This document shows, piece after piece, positions 1-11,460 of a DNA stretch of 64,000 nucleotides. A model generated the notes under the pieces. That model was not told the DNA's origin. It saw nothing but the letters and a program-made list of their open reading frames with translations, and did no database searches. Source of the stretch: Paramarasmius palmivorus (lineage: Eukaryota; Basidiomycota; Agaricomycetes; Agaricales; Marasmiaceae); assembly GCA_037176845.1 (NCBI GenBank), contig JAYKXP010000004.1, positions 62,001-126,000 on the forward strand, in the 5' to 3' direction. Made by a program: the position numbers and the translations under genes. How positions within the stretch are numbered: the first letter of the stretch is position 1; each line of letters opens with the position of its first letter.

Positions 1-60
1 CTTTCAGCAAGTCGCGGCACAAAGCCTTCATTATTCATTCATCGAGTATACAAGACATGA

Positions 61-1637
61 TTAAGGAGCCCACAACGTACAAATCGTAGCCACCAGCATA
101 ACAGGTCCAACTAGGATTCTCCATAAGATTCGACGGAAGGACTCGACGGCCGGTATTGTGCCAGAAGCACCCAGGATGCGAAGGACGGTCTTTGGGATCC
201 AAACCAGAATGAAGTACACTAAATTGAAAGGAGGAGGAAACAGGTAAGGTTCGGAATAACGAATGAGAACAGAAATAAAGTTGACTCGGGCGGCTATCCC
301 AATTGGTTTGGAATAAACATCCCAGAGTGAACCTTGTCGTGCCACCGGAGTTGGTAAAGGAACGGGTGCCAAGACGAAGAAGGATACGCCTACGAGAACG
401 AGGACGACAACTGAAAGGAAGAGGAAGCTTCCCCTGCTCTGCATTGGGGTCTGAGAAATGAACATGGGATACTGTAGGAAATTATCGACAAGTGACAAGG
501 ATAAAAGGTAGAAAGATAACAGAAGAGCTGGTAAAAAGAATCCAAAAACTCTTGTGAAGATGTGAAGCGTCCTTTGGCATAGTAGTAAGATAAATGGTAG
601 ATTAGCCTCTATTTGAAGGAGATAAACAGGACTGGGAGGTACAGGAATATGAAATTGGAAAATCAAGAGGAATAGAGAAACGAGTAGGACGTTGAAGGAG
701 AAGTCGGATGGAAACGGCACGGAGGGCAAGTTGAAGACGAAGGCGAGCGTCGTAAGGGCGAAAGGAAGTCCAAGGGGCGCCCATGGAATTGTTACTCCAA
801 GGAGGACAAGTAAGATCTCCCGGGTGTGTATGTATTCCAATGAAGCGACGTAGATAGAGGGCTTGCGAGGTGGCTCGAGAGTATACGATGCAAGAAGAGC
901 GAAGAAGACGAGTCGCGGGAGAAGATCCAGGAAGTGAGAAGTCCTACAAATCGTTGTCGTCATTTAATTTCCTGGAAGCTGGGAATTATGCTCACCTCGG
1001 GGTGTAAAATGCATCATACTTGGTCGTCAGATAGTGCCTCGCAGTCGCCAAATCCACACTAGGTCCGCGTTTCCAATAATTGAAGAGACTATACTGGACA
1101 ACTCTATGTGTCAAGAGATAGACTGGCGGGTCGTCCTTTGCCAGGAAGTCCACCACTTGCGAGCATGCGTTAGACAACGAAATCTGACAAAGGGAGCATG
1201 AGCATACCTCGAACAGTCTTGTCCTTGTCTTCTTCTAGCGGAAAAGCGGTCCACAAGACAGTTTCGATTTCCTTGGGACTGCAATAGGCATCGAGAAACC
1301 ATTGTTCCCATACGCGTTCGATATGCTTGTCGATGATACATATCTCCTTCTCTGCTTCGCTCTCCTGCGTCCAGCGGTCCCAGGGAGTAAGTAAGCTTCG
1401 TTGTTGGTGTATTCTTTGGTCACGGAACTGCAATAGGACCAACAAAGCGAATGCCGCCGAGAGCGCTCTGTCCTGGGTCAATGAGGACGGTCGTAGAATG
1501 TCGGTAGAATGTGAATTTTCCAGTAGCTCTTGAGACAGGACATCGAGTCGGCGAACTACTGGAGTAACGAACGGAAGAGAGAAACTCGAAGATTCCTGAT
1601 GGTTGTTCATCGGAAACCTTGAAGTGGGAGTGGGCAA
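61..1637 (-). CDS. Polytopic membrane protein of unknown function, three exons
   Basis: I do not recognise a named family. Three exons join in frame: 1637-1208, 1155-996 and 943-61, with 47- and 52-nt introns whose donors are GTATGC and GTGAGC. The joined protein is about 495 residues. Its first 190 or so residues are soluble and helical, with an acidic/aromatic stretch (residues such as WEQWFLDAY). The rest holds about eight hydrophobic segments. The last exon alone contains an ATG and looks like a free 300-residue ORF. However, an in-frame TAA lies just before that ATG, and splicing to the TAG acceptor at 944-946 restores the frame (..YTPR|TSHFLDLL). The shape, a helical N-terminus followed by a multi-TM region, loosely recalls fungal YVC1-like channels, but I see no diagnostic motif. 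The start at 1637 is the first ATG of the frame; a second Met lies nine codons on. Confidence 0.6.
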
Positions 1638-1689
1638 TTCCCAGTATCGCCGTGTCCGGCTTACTAATACACACAGCCACCCAAAACAT

Positions 1690-2613
1690 GTCCGGCCACT
1701 GAATGTCTGTCGTATCCCTCTATCCCACTACTCTACGAGCAAATAAATTACTTGAGAGTGAATCTCAGTGATCCACAAATGTAATGTAACTTCATGAATG
1801 CAAAAGATGAAGTATTCAACCCACTAAAGTACTGTTAAGCCCCTCTTCCTATCTTCCCTGTTCCTCCGAAGACATTACGATGGTGCGATTACCTCTATGT
1901 TGCCCTGAAACCAATATATATACGTTTAGTACACAATAGAACTCAACTTACGCGTTTTTCTGGGGTGCAAAGTAGCGCTGCAGTGCTTCTCATACCATTA
2001 TGTGTTTATCTTGCCAGTGCCCTCTTCCTGCCTTCCTTTGACCCTGTATAACAGCCAAATCGTTCAAGAAACATGAGGAGGATATAGATCTATTAATCTA
2101 GATCACTTCGAGGGCGTGAAGGGCGCGTACAGCCTGATGTTGTGGTTGATTGCAAGCGCGTGACACGTCGAGACGCGCGATGTCACGCTGTGACATGACA
2201 TTCTCAGCCATTCTTGTTGACTGAACTACTTCCGCTATCTGCCCTCCATCACCGAAGTGAGTAATTAAGACTTAAATAACACTGTTTTTGCATAAAATGG
2301 ACTGATGATTTGTGGAGAGCATCAAAATTGCCCGAGATATGGTACGTATCTCACCCAAATTTGCACCTATTAGAAATTCATCAGTCCAATTTCAAGATCC
2401 TGATTTTAGATGAATTATCACGTTGAGAAATTATTTTTTTTCCGAGTCTGTAAAAAGTAGTTCAAGGCGGACACTTTCTAGCTACGGCCAAACAAGACCA
2501 AACTTAACCGAGCCGCGCGGGAAATGCCCACTCCCACTTGAAGCGCGCGACGCCGTACACGTCGTCCAAGATCATCACGTGGAGCAATTACTGCTTCTCC
2601 TCCTCTGCCAGCG
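1690..2613. other. Intergenic region between divergent genes
   Basis: This is 0.9 kb between the unknown membrane protein (-) and TVP23 (+), so it should hold both promoters. A CACGTG E-box lies at 2576-2581, 33 bp before the TVP23 ATG. A GCGTGAC/GTCACGC inverted pair occurs near 2158-2190. No coding frame with recognisable content is seen. Confidence 0.5.
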
Positions 2614-3901
2614 ATGAGCGTGTCGACGCCTCTCCTCGATAATACTATTGAACCAGACGAACCAGAACGAATCTCTGGGAATATCAATTCGTCCAACAAC
2701 TCGACTCCACACCAACCAGTTGTATTGACACCCACAAATCGAACAGCGGAAAATGGCACTGGCGGTAGGATGGCTTCAACGCAGAGTGATGCGGAGTCGG
2801 GTGAGTGAGAATAGACAGAATATTGGCACTGTAGCTAACGAGCTCGCTGTATATGCAGGCATAGCTGGGATATTTCGACAGGTACGCGCCATAGAGGATG
2901 TCAAAGCTGCCAAAATCACCGATCTCTATCGCAATTAGTCTGCTCACCCTGTCGCTCTGTTCTTCCTCTATTTCTTCCGGATATCAGCTCTCATAGTATA
3001 TCTGCTGGCGGAGACTGTGGTGAATAACTATGTATTATCGGTGCGACGTGGATCATATTGCTTTATATTCTCCATACTAAAGGACGGCATTGACAGACAG
3101 TACTCGTTGTCGTCCTCCTCGCCATGGATTTCTGGAACTGTAGGGTTAGTAAACGATACTGTATGCCATACTCCACGACCTAATATGCCCTCACAGAACG
3201 TATCAGGGAGAACATTAGTCGGACTGCGGTTCTGGAATCAGGTGAGTATGACTGCGAAGAGTTCTCCTCAGACACGTGTACTGAACCAAGCGCAGGTTGA
3301 CGACGACGGAGAGAGCTACTGGGTGTTTGAAAGCCGTGATGTGAGTGTTCACTATGCTACAGTTTCCAAATCCCTGACCCATTTACAGCCATCTCGACCT
3401 GCTAATCCCGTCGATTCAAGGTATGACCTTTCTTTCCACCGTTACTTTTTTACTGACCAATGGCCTGTAGGATGTTCTGGGTTCGTAATACACTATGTTT
3501 ATCTCCCAAGCGAGCTCAAGCGCTACACACAGATCGCAATCTACACCTTCCCTCTTCTATGGACCGCTCTCCTCCTAGTCTCGCTTATCAAGCTCGGATT
3601 CACGTACGTTACGCCCCATTACCCCAGTTATTCAAACTGACGCCTCCCCATACCAGATATGTACCCATTGTAATACTAGCCCTCATCTTCAACTTTACAA
3701 ACGCCATCGGCTTCACATACGCGTACGTACATACTCTCTACTCCTTCAACATATACTCAGTTCTAACCTCCTTCCAGAGACCGAGACGCCAAACAACGTT
3801 GGGCAAACCAAGTCGTCGGCGGTGGCTGGGGCCTTGGCGGCATCGGTGGACAACTAATCACCGGTGCTGTTCAAAAAAGCGTCGGAAGGATATTCGGATA
3901 G
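2614..3901 (+). CDS. TVP23: Golgi membrane protein TVP23 (FAM18 family)
   Basis: A multi-pass Golgi/TGN vesicle protein of the TVP23/FAM18 family, linked to retrograde membrane traffic. About nine exons are needed. Exon 1 (2614-2800) encodes a polar N-terminus. A 23-nt exon (2859-2881) adds GIAGIFRQ, and exon 3 from 2939 continues [14 protein letters not shown]. Later exons give the family signature [14 protein letters not shown], then [15 protein letters not shown], an IYTFPLLW membrane segment and the C-terminal [16 protein letters not shown]. Introns are 45-60 nt with standard ends. All family blocks appear in the right order and the frame stays open to the TAG at 3899-3901. The gene is divergent from the preceding one. 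Family identity is seen directly from conserved motifs; the Golgi role is family knowledge. Confidence 0.9.
2859..2881 (+). other. TVP23: 23-nt microexon of TVP23
   Basis: It is flanked by ..TATGCAG upstream and GTACGC downstream. Exon 1 leaves one base, so 1+23 nt give eight codons that complete the conserved (L/I)FRQS(S/A)HPVA block. Without this exon the block is missing. Confidence 0.8.
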
Positions 3902-4595
3902 TGGATAATCATTGTCAACTTGGAATATTTGGATTTACTGTCAATACAATTGCTAATATCTCAGTAACTCCCTTACAGAGTAAAAGTAAGTATGCCAATG
4001 CAGATTGAGAAAAATAAAAAATGAAATAATCAGAATGAGGAATGAGATGAGATGAGATGAGGTGAGAATGGACAAGAAACTGCAAGTATGTGCACAAAGA
4101 ATTCGAAACGAATGGCAGTGATATGCTATAGCTGATATCAACAGAGCAGAAGAGAGAAAAATGAAAAAGAAGAAATGATGAGTATACTGATACATTGCGG
4201 GGTACGTGTTCCAGTCCATGATAACAATGCATAATAAAGAACGTCGCTGGGTACCTCGTGAATAGAAATATAGAAAAAAAAACGCACAAAAAAGTCTGTT
4301 GTCGATAAAAAGAAATCACAAAAAAACCGTCGCGACAACGTAATAAACACTCGAGGACAGCGGTCAAACCAGCGAAACCAAAGAACCCAATATGCTTATG
4401 CGTGCAAATAATGATGACAGTACAACCGATGATGAGGCAATAATTTAGACCTGTCTTCTATCGGACTGTGAATGGGGGAGAGAGAATGTTAGTGATGTAC
4501 AATCAGAATGCGATGACAAGGGAGAAGAATGCAGGGGAAAAAAGGCATATAGCATATGATACCACATGGTAAGAGCATACGTGCATGAAACCATG
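3902..4595. other. Convergent 3' intergenic region with GAGAT microsatellite
   Basis: About 0.7 kb between the convergent TVP23 and phosphatase genes, presumably both 3' UTRs. It contains a short run of ATGAG/GAGAT units around 4036-4060 and A-rich tracts at 4275-4325. Minus-strand ORFs here are hydrophobic only because the strand is T/C-rich; I do not call them genes. Confidence 0.5.
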
Positions 4596-6824
4596 TTACT
4601 CTAAAGCAACATAGCCCCGCGCGTCCACCTTGGAAAATGCAGTAGTGGGTGTTGGCGGCACGCCAAGGCCGATAAATGACCGCGTCCGTCCATCTGCACG
4701 GAAACTTGATATCCGAGGTGTGGTGAGTGATGGGAACGGTACCGGCCCAGAGATATTGGAGGTAAGAGTCATCGTTGACGGTGTACGTGTGGTGAGTGTC
4801 GGGGAAGGCGGGAAAACGAATAACGTTTGTGAGGGAGTCGAGACTTGTGATGGAGGTGGAATGGCTTTGCCTGCTTTCTTAAGAAAGTTATTCCGAAGAT
4901 GAAGAGGAGGTGGTGCCGGTTTCCGAGATTCAGTACGAGTACGCAAAGGCGGTAAAGCCAATGAACCGGTGGACTGTTTACGAGCAGGCGGTGGCGCAAG
5001 GGAAGGACTTGAGGGTACAAGAGCGGATACTGCTCTTGGACGGGAAGGCGTCGGTAATGGTTCTGGGGGCTCGTCTTCGACGATGATAGCAACAGGTGGT
5101 GACGGTGGAATAGCACCCAACGGAGCTGGCCGTCTTTTGGGTTTAGGAGTCTTCAGATCAAAGGTAGACCGTATGGCCGTAGCCGGCGGCGGCGGAAGAT
5201 TGAACGTCGACTTCCACACTGGTGCTGTGGGCGGCGGACGCGCGGTAGTCGGAGTGAACAAAGATTTGGGAGGTCGGAATGAGACATATGTAACCTGCTC
5301 ATCCTCTTCCTCGGGCGAGTTTGTTGAAGACGATAGCTCTATGCTTGTCGCTTCTTCCGAGTCCACACCGACACCCAACAGAGCCTGCTCTTCGTCTTCC
5401 TCTACCAAGTCCTCGCTTAGGACACTTCCATTGCTTGCTACTGAGCCGGCTCGTTTGCGTGAGTTACCGAATCGACTGCGCCATGCGGCACCCATGCCAA
5501 TTCCGGTGGAAGTGGAGGCTATGGAAGAAGCCGATGTTTTGCGTGCAATGATTCGATCCTCCATAGCCTTGTCCAAGGCCTGTGCTTCTTGCATGACCAA
5601 GGAACTTTCCCTCTCTTCTTCTTCTGGATCAGACTCTGCTTCGTCCAGCATCTGCCTGCGCCTACCCCATTCCTCTTCCTCTTCGGCGATGTTTGACGAC
5701 CTGTCAGAATTGGGCGATCCACAGCTTCCCTTTAACTTTTTCTCATATTCCAATAATTGGTAGATAAGACTAAAAAAAAGTGCGTTCATATTTGGACTAG
5801 TGAAACGAAACAAATACGGGGGGACATACGACATGTTTGGTCCGATCGTTTTGCTCTTTTCCTTTACAAAATCATAAGCACCTTGCATTCCCTTGAGCGC
5901 CCAAACTTCGGAAGGAACATTGGGTGAGCGGTCCGCTGCTGCACGCATGACAAGTGCAATGACGAGTGTGGCAGAACGAGATACACCGCATTGACAGCTT
6001 GGAAACGCAAAGAGTAGATTAGAGAAACTGATTGAATGATTGACATGAAGGGATACTTACTGTATCAATACACCTTCTCCACGCTGTTGAGCCGCATCAG
6101 TGAATTCCATGGCAGATGGAAAGCCGCCTGCCACGAGATCCTGTTGACCGTGTGACCATTGTAGCTTGAGGTAGTGCATTCCTGGTCTACCCGAGGGAGG
6201 ATGAGGAGGATAATAAGTGGGGTCGGATTTAGAAGCCTGGTAAAGATTTGGGGTAGAAACGGTGGAGCGAAGGTGCTGTGTTGGTGCAGCCGACTCGAAC
6301 GGGTTTGCTACCTCCTTGGCAACGTTCAATATAGACCTGATGCCGTTCTTGAGAAGGGTTGGGATGTCTCGAGCGTTATCTTCTGAGCCTAGCCAAACAC
6401 CTGGAAGGATCTGCAGTGGGCCATCAGCATAAGGCACTGTCGGTGATCCACTATCTTCCTCTTTGCGAAAAAGCCTATTTGCGGTGGCAGAGTTTGGTAG
6501 CGAGATGACTGATGGACGCCTGGTGAGATTGTGACCGTTTCCAAGTTCTGGTTTTGTTGAACTAGCCGAACTATGAGGCTCTGAGGGAATTTTGAGAGAG
6601 AGAGTTGAAGAACGGGCGGAAAGGGTGTTTAGGGATAGATTCTTCATGTTCCTCAGAGACTTTGGTTTTGGATGAGCTGAAAAAGGTGAACGCTCTTCTG
6701 AAGTTGCAGAAGAAGTGGCAGAAGCATCACCGAGAGCAATAGCGATACGGTCTGCCTGTGAGGGGAGGTCGATATGGAGAGCGGCTGGGGGACCTGGGCG
6801 TTTTCTTGTGACAGGAGCAGACAT
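4596..6824 (-). CDS. Dual-specificity protein phosphatase, probable MAP-kinase phosphatase
   Basis: A dual-specificity (Tyr/Ser/Thr) phosphatase of about 700 residues. Exon 1 (6824-6061) ends inside the active site, and splicing over 5998-6060 rebuilds the loop HCQCGVSRS (Cys nucleophile, Arg of CX5R). A second intron near 5770-5830 joins ..GPNMS to LIYQLLEYEKKLKG. The N-terminal 130 residues are Ser-rich. The catalytic domain spans roughly residues 140-310, beginning with the block GPLQILPGVWLGSEDNA. A C-terminal tail of about 390 residues is rich in Ser, Pro and Glu. This layout resembles fungal MAPK phosphatases (Msg5/Pmp1), but a MAPK substrate is inference. Another in-frame ATG lies five codons upstream (6839). 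Confidence 0.85.
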
Positions 6825-7084
6825 CTCGCCAGCGAGCAAAGAGAAAGAAATGGGGGAAGAGGAGAGAAAGAGGAGAGAGAATGAGAAGAATGAGAAGAAG
6901 GGAAATCAACCACTGTAGTAATAAGAAAAAACCGCAGGCCGCAAAGCGGCTGTTCAACTTTTGGTTGCTGCCACCGCTTTTGGTATCAATTTTGGGGCAA
7001 AAATGCTTTGACCACGCTTAAGCCTTTTTGCCACATTTCTGTCGCAAATTAACACTTGTCCGCGCCCGCAAACTTTTTAGCGTC

Positions 7085-8517
7085 ATGCCACAAATTTCAA
7101 CGCCAGAAATCGTCTTCTTCTTGACCTTTTTCTCTTTCCTCACTTCCCTCATCTACCTCTTTCGTGCCCTCAACATCTCTGGGCATCTCAGTAGAATCAT
7201 CCTTATCGGTCTTCCAAAAGTCCCTGATCATCCTGAAATGGGTTCACATACCTTTCAAGAATACATTGACAGCCTCAAGGACTTTACCTTGGACGATGCC
7301 ATTACTTTTGCCCAATCTCCTGCGGTCATTGCCAGCGCAGTAGTCATTATTGCAACCCTGCTGTTCACCACCCTCAAAGGCAGTACGTCAACATGTTCAT
7401 TTTCTTTCGCTACACACGCGTAATTCACCTCCCGCTGCTCCAGAACGCAAACCTGTCCTCGACTCGACTAAATGGCAAGAGTTCCCGCTCGTCGAAAAGA
7501 CCAAGATCTCACCAAACACGGCAATGTACGTCTCAATCTGTTCCAAGTATAGCTCTCGCTCCTCACCTCACATGCACTTGCAGTTACCGTTTCGCGTTGC
7601 CGAACAAGAAGGATGTATTCGGTCTCCCAATTGGACAGCACATCTCCATTTCGGCTGAGATTGAAGGCAAGGAGATCATGCGTAGCTACACGCCCATTAG
7701 CAGTGACGACGATCTGGGTCACTTTGACCTTCTCATCAAGGTACACACTCTACACGCGTCCAATTCATGAATTTCACCACTAAACAAAAACACCCCAATT
7801 CTTTCAGTCTTATGAGAAGGGTAATATCTCAAGACTCTTCTCCTTGCTCAAAATTGGCGACAAGATACGTGTCAAGGGTCCCAAAGGCAACTTCAACTAT
7901 CACCCCACTCTCACGGGCTCTATTGGTATGATTGCCGGTGGAACTGGTATCACCCCAGTCCTCCAAATCATTCGCGCCGTCCTCAAGAACCCTCTCGACC
8001 GTACCCAACTCTCACTCATTTACGCAAACGTTAACGAAGAGGACATCCTCCTCCGCTCCGAACTCGAAGATTTGGCCCGCCGTCACCCTAATCAGTTCAA
8101 GGTTTACTACGTCCTCAACAACCCGCCCCGGGTTGGACCGGTGGCGTCGGCTTTGTGTCCAAGGAACAAATTCAGACCCATCTCCCCAAGCCTACTGACA
8201 ACTGCAAGGTTTTGATGTGCGGTAAGTGCTATGGTACTAGAACTACCTACTCCTGTTCTGGCCCATAGTTCGCGGCTCATTCGTTCCCATCTAGGTCCAC
8301 CCCCGATGATTACGGCTATGAAGTGAGTAGTCGTTTCTTGGGCCACCCGTGATCCGCTTGTACTAACCTCGGTTTGATCAATAGGAAACATTTGGATGAA
8401 CTCAAATACCCGCCCCTCGTACCGTTAGCAAACTTGCTGACCAGGCAAGTCTAGCGTAACCACTGCTTCGATGATGCATTGTTGCTGACGTCTTGAATGC
8501 AGGTGTTCATTTTCTAA
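7085..8517 (+). CDS. CBR1: NADH-cytochrome b5 reductase with two apparent frameshifts
   Basis: A FAD-dependent membrane enzyme that passes electrons from NADH to cytochrome b5 (lipid desaturation, sterol synthesis). A hydrophobic N-terminal segment is followed by the FAD-binding part with RSYTP, the NAD-binding GGTGITP, and C-terminal CGPPPM. The last exon ends VFIF-stop, where relatives end in a short aromatic tail. At least five introns of about 45-70 nt are used. Two places break the frame in the same way. After ..VLNNPP (8121-8129) the family sequence [13 protein letters not shown] continues only in the -1 frame. After ..LKYPP (8408-8416) RTVSKLADQ also continues only in -1. The start may instead be the ATG at 7238 (MGSHTFQEY), since the first 50 residues are longer than usual for the family. 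It is either a disrupted gene or a sequence with two missing bases. Confidence 0.85.
8121..8129 (+). other. CBR1: First frameshift site in CBR1
   Basis: The 9-mer ACCCGCCCC interrupts the frame. One extra C would restore N-N-P-P-P-G-W-T-G-G. No plausible intron explains it. Confidence 0.7.
8408..8416 (+). other. CBR1: Second frameshift site in CBR1, same 9-mer
   Basis: The same ACCCGCCCC string; one extra C would restore Y-P-P-P-R-T-V-S-K. The downstream intron (8446-8502) then joins ADQ to VFIF in frame. Confidence 0.7.
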
Positions 8518-10163
8518 TTTACTTAGATGCACGTACTTTGTCGGGCTGCATTTGTCAAAAATAGAGAAGGCGATTTCCTTTGGGCTTTACTTTCACATGT
8601 TATCAGACGTGATTTATAGCAACGATCATGCTCCAGTTTAATGAAATTTTTCGCACAGCGCTGTGTAGAGTGTTTTGCTACCCGATATGTGCAACAGTTG
8701 CGACCAATTCAATTCGCGGAACGATCACGTCCAGGCTCCACAGCTGCAGGAAGATTGCGATGGTTTTCACTGGACTAGGAAAAGTATTTTCAGATTTGGT
8801 ACGAATTTGACCCTCGCCGGGCGCACTCGTGTTCTTCGAGAAGACGGAATTTACCAAACTAGATGGTCACGAACATTTTCAACGTCGCTCAAGTGCCTTG
8901 GCTTTTAGAGATGGTTGATTACCGTGTCTCTCTGCCATGCCCATGGACGCAGCTCAGATTACGTGCAGAAGAATCGCCAACCTCCCGACCAGATCTCGAC
9001 ACACAATGCTCACCGCCTTCTCTTTGGCGTGTCATACGATAAGTATAACACCTCGGATTCATCTAGAGCTCTAGCGACCGCATGTGAGGCACACCAAGCA
9101 TTTGTCAATGCTCCATGTGCGGGAACGCGTCTTGTTGAGCTACTATCGCTGGGATGCAGCATGTAAGCATGGAATGCTTGGATTGGATCCACAGGACCAG
9201 TCTTTTGCAATTGAGATCATTGCTCGCTTCTGCAGGTCCAATCGGCGGGAGCGAGGCTCAGGATGATGGGACAATTAACGGCGTGGTTCTCATTCAGTGT
9301 TCGCCCACGTTGAGCTCCTGGAGCTCAGGCGCAAGTTTCGCGGGATGTTGCGTTCCGACAGAGTTTAGCTTTGTGCGTAGCAAAGTTAATGGCCGGGTCG
9401 CCCGAGCGATATATTTCGCGCTCTCCTCCTCCGAGATTGTTGGCACAGGACACCATGAGGAAGCAAGCCTGCTGTTGGTGCCAATATCGAAGGTATGGAA
9501 CCTGGGCGCCTGGGCTATCGCACAGGCGGATTCGGCGTTCCTGTTGTCGATCACTTATGGCCACCTACCTGTGGCTGCACAGGTACTCAAAGCAAGCCCT
9601 CGTACTGCTGGTGTCCTGCTGACCCACGAAGCGCACCAAGGGGCAGTTTCATTTTCCGTATGTTGTGTGATGCTGTTTCATGGTATGTCAGAAACTGCGC
9701 GATCACTGGGTATGTGGGCACGGCTGACAGGTGGGTTAGAATGCATAGCAAAGTGCATAGAGCAAAGAGTATCTGTATTCAACAGGGCTCTCCTAATGAA
9801 TTCTGCTTGTGAGGTATCCGACTCGATCTTCGGTAGGCGCTGACGGTAAGAAGTACCCTCGATCATACGGGTTCAGCCGTACAGAGTGGGGCCAATCGTG
9901 CGCATAGAGCGCCTTAATGACAACATGGATCTCGAAAAACGATTGTTCGTGGGATTAAAGGAGTATCTGGCGAACCCTGGACACTATTAGCGACGATACG
10001 AAAGAAATCATTTCGGATAGAAACCCTCGACCCATCATCGCCTTTGCTATCCGTGTAGAGTCTGACTTGGGAGACTATGTGTCTCGTCCGAGATGGCATT
10101 CAACTGTGTCGACGAGCCCTCCAGCATTTCAAGTCGACATTCGTTTAGACTAGTGTCACAGAA
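8518..10163. other. 1.6-kb region without a recognisable gene
   Basis: This lies between convergent CBR1 and the DLT1-like gene. The longest open frame is 9154-9843 on the plus strand (229 codons). It has no domain I recognise and no good codon or splice context, and overlapping frames are open as well. It may be chance, a decayed gene or a non-coding transcript. No repeat or transposon end is visible. Confidence 0.4.
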
Positions 10164-11189
10164 TCAGTAAACAGTCTCAAGAATAGAAGGAATGACACAC
10201 ATTTGTTTAATAGCCTCGGCCATCTCCATGCCAAACTCAAATTCGTGTTCAGTAGGCTCGCGGTGTGAAAGACGGGCCAGTTGTATAGCGGAATCGTAGT
10301 AATGTAAAGGGGTTAATTCATCTTCATCGGAGGTCAAAAGTGGTAGAATGAAGCGGAAATGATGAAGCATTCGGTCGTGAGGTTTTAACGTAGGGTGGGT
10401 AGGTATCACAAGGTGGACGAGTGCATCTGCAGTTGCCACTGTGAGGAATCTGTGAACCAAGAGGTCGTTCGATACGCACCAATCTCAGGTATTGTATCAA
10501 GCAAAGCCTGGCGGAAACGTATGCCTTCCCATCTGGTTCCTGTCCTTTTGATGAGCCAAAGGTAGTTTCAAATGATTTTGGGAACGCACCGGGTCGTCCC
10601 CAACCTTCATGAACCACTTCCTTAGGCTCACTTTGATATGCAACTAGGCAGGTCCTCACATATTCTTGTGTCATGTATTGATGAACAGCCTAGATAGAAA
10701 GTCGGCAACAATTCGATGATGCAGGAAGATTCGAAAATACATTGGGAACGTCTCCTCGGCCGATTAATTTGTTATGGGGTCTTGATATCCGTTGAAGTCG
10801 CAGTCGAACTGCAATTACTCGCTTGACGCAAAAGAGAAGGGAAACAACCAGCTGTAACGTATCATGAAACTATGCTGGCAGCAATGAATGAGAAAACATA
10901 CCACAAAGACATAAGATGCGCCGATGATTAGGGCATTCAAGTTGTTTGACCAACTACGATTAGGAGCCGTACGCACGGCTTGACCCAGGAGTGCAACACA
11001 TGATAGAAGAAGAGCACAGAAGGTTCCGAGAACTAGCAGAATATAGCTGATATCGCGAAAGGTTCTTCGTAGACCGGAAGAGAGCATGCATCTCGCGGAA
11101 AGAGGTGACACCGTGATGACAGGTTTAGTTCCCACACTCCCCTCCCAAGCGTGCTCGCTCTTGATCACTCTCAGATCACTCTTCTTCAC
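10164..11189 (-). CDS. DLT1: DLT1-like protein (defect at low temperature)
   Basis: A small fungal membrane protein of the DLT1 family, whose biochemical role is unknown. The first exon carries two TM helices separated by a short loop (ALLGQAVRT..NALIIGASYV). After an intron ending ..GTTACAG the second helix continues as LVVSLLFCVKR, then the basic RGDVPN motif typical of the family's 'KGDV' block. Later exons give VHEGWGRPG, RWEGIRFRQALLDTIPEI and LVIPTHPTLKPHDRML, ending ILETVY before TGA. Four introns are needed; the one near 10515-10580 requires the acceptor at GACAG to keep frame. The start is uncertain: 11189 is the first ATG, while 11087 (MLSSGLRRTF) would put the first helix close to the N-terminus. 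Confidence 0.75.
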
Positions 11190-11460
11190 CGCTCGTCATT
11201 TGCTCTATAGATAGTAATAGCAAAGTCAGGTTAGTCATGTCTAGTGGATCTCGTATCACAAGTGAGTAATTACGTTCCATTCGTGAGTTCTTTCGACTCG
11301 TACTAAGCGTAATAAATTATGGTAATAGCAACGTCTGGTCTTTTCCATCTCCTTGGATAGTGCTTGCTTGGGTGTATTATTAGAATATTACATAGAGACG
11401 CCAGCATCTTGTTTCCTCAACTCCTACACCCTCGACGAAACGTCCTGGTCGTTGGAATAG

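Noticed and set aside
4969..5763. 264-codon plus-strand ORF inside the phosphatase gene
   Set aside because: Antisense shadow of the Ser/Pro/Glu-rich tail; the minus frame holds the real conserved domain.
9495..9812. GYRTGGFG-like string reminiscent of AMP-binding enzymes
   Set aside because: No other adenylation motif nearby and the frame is closed upstream; likely chance.
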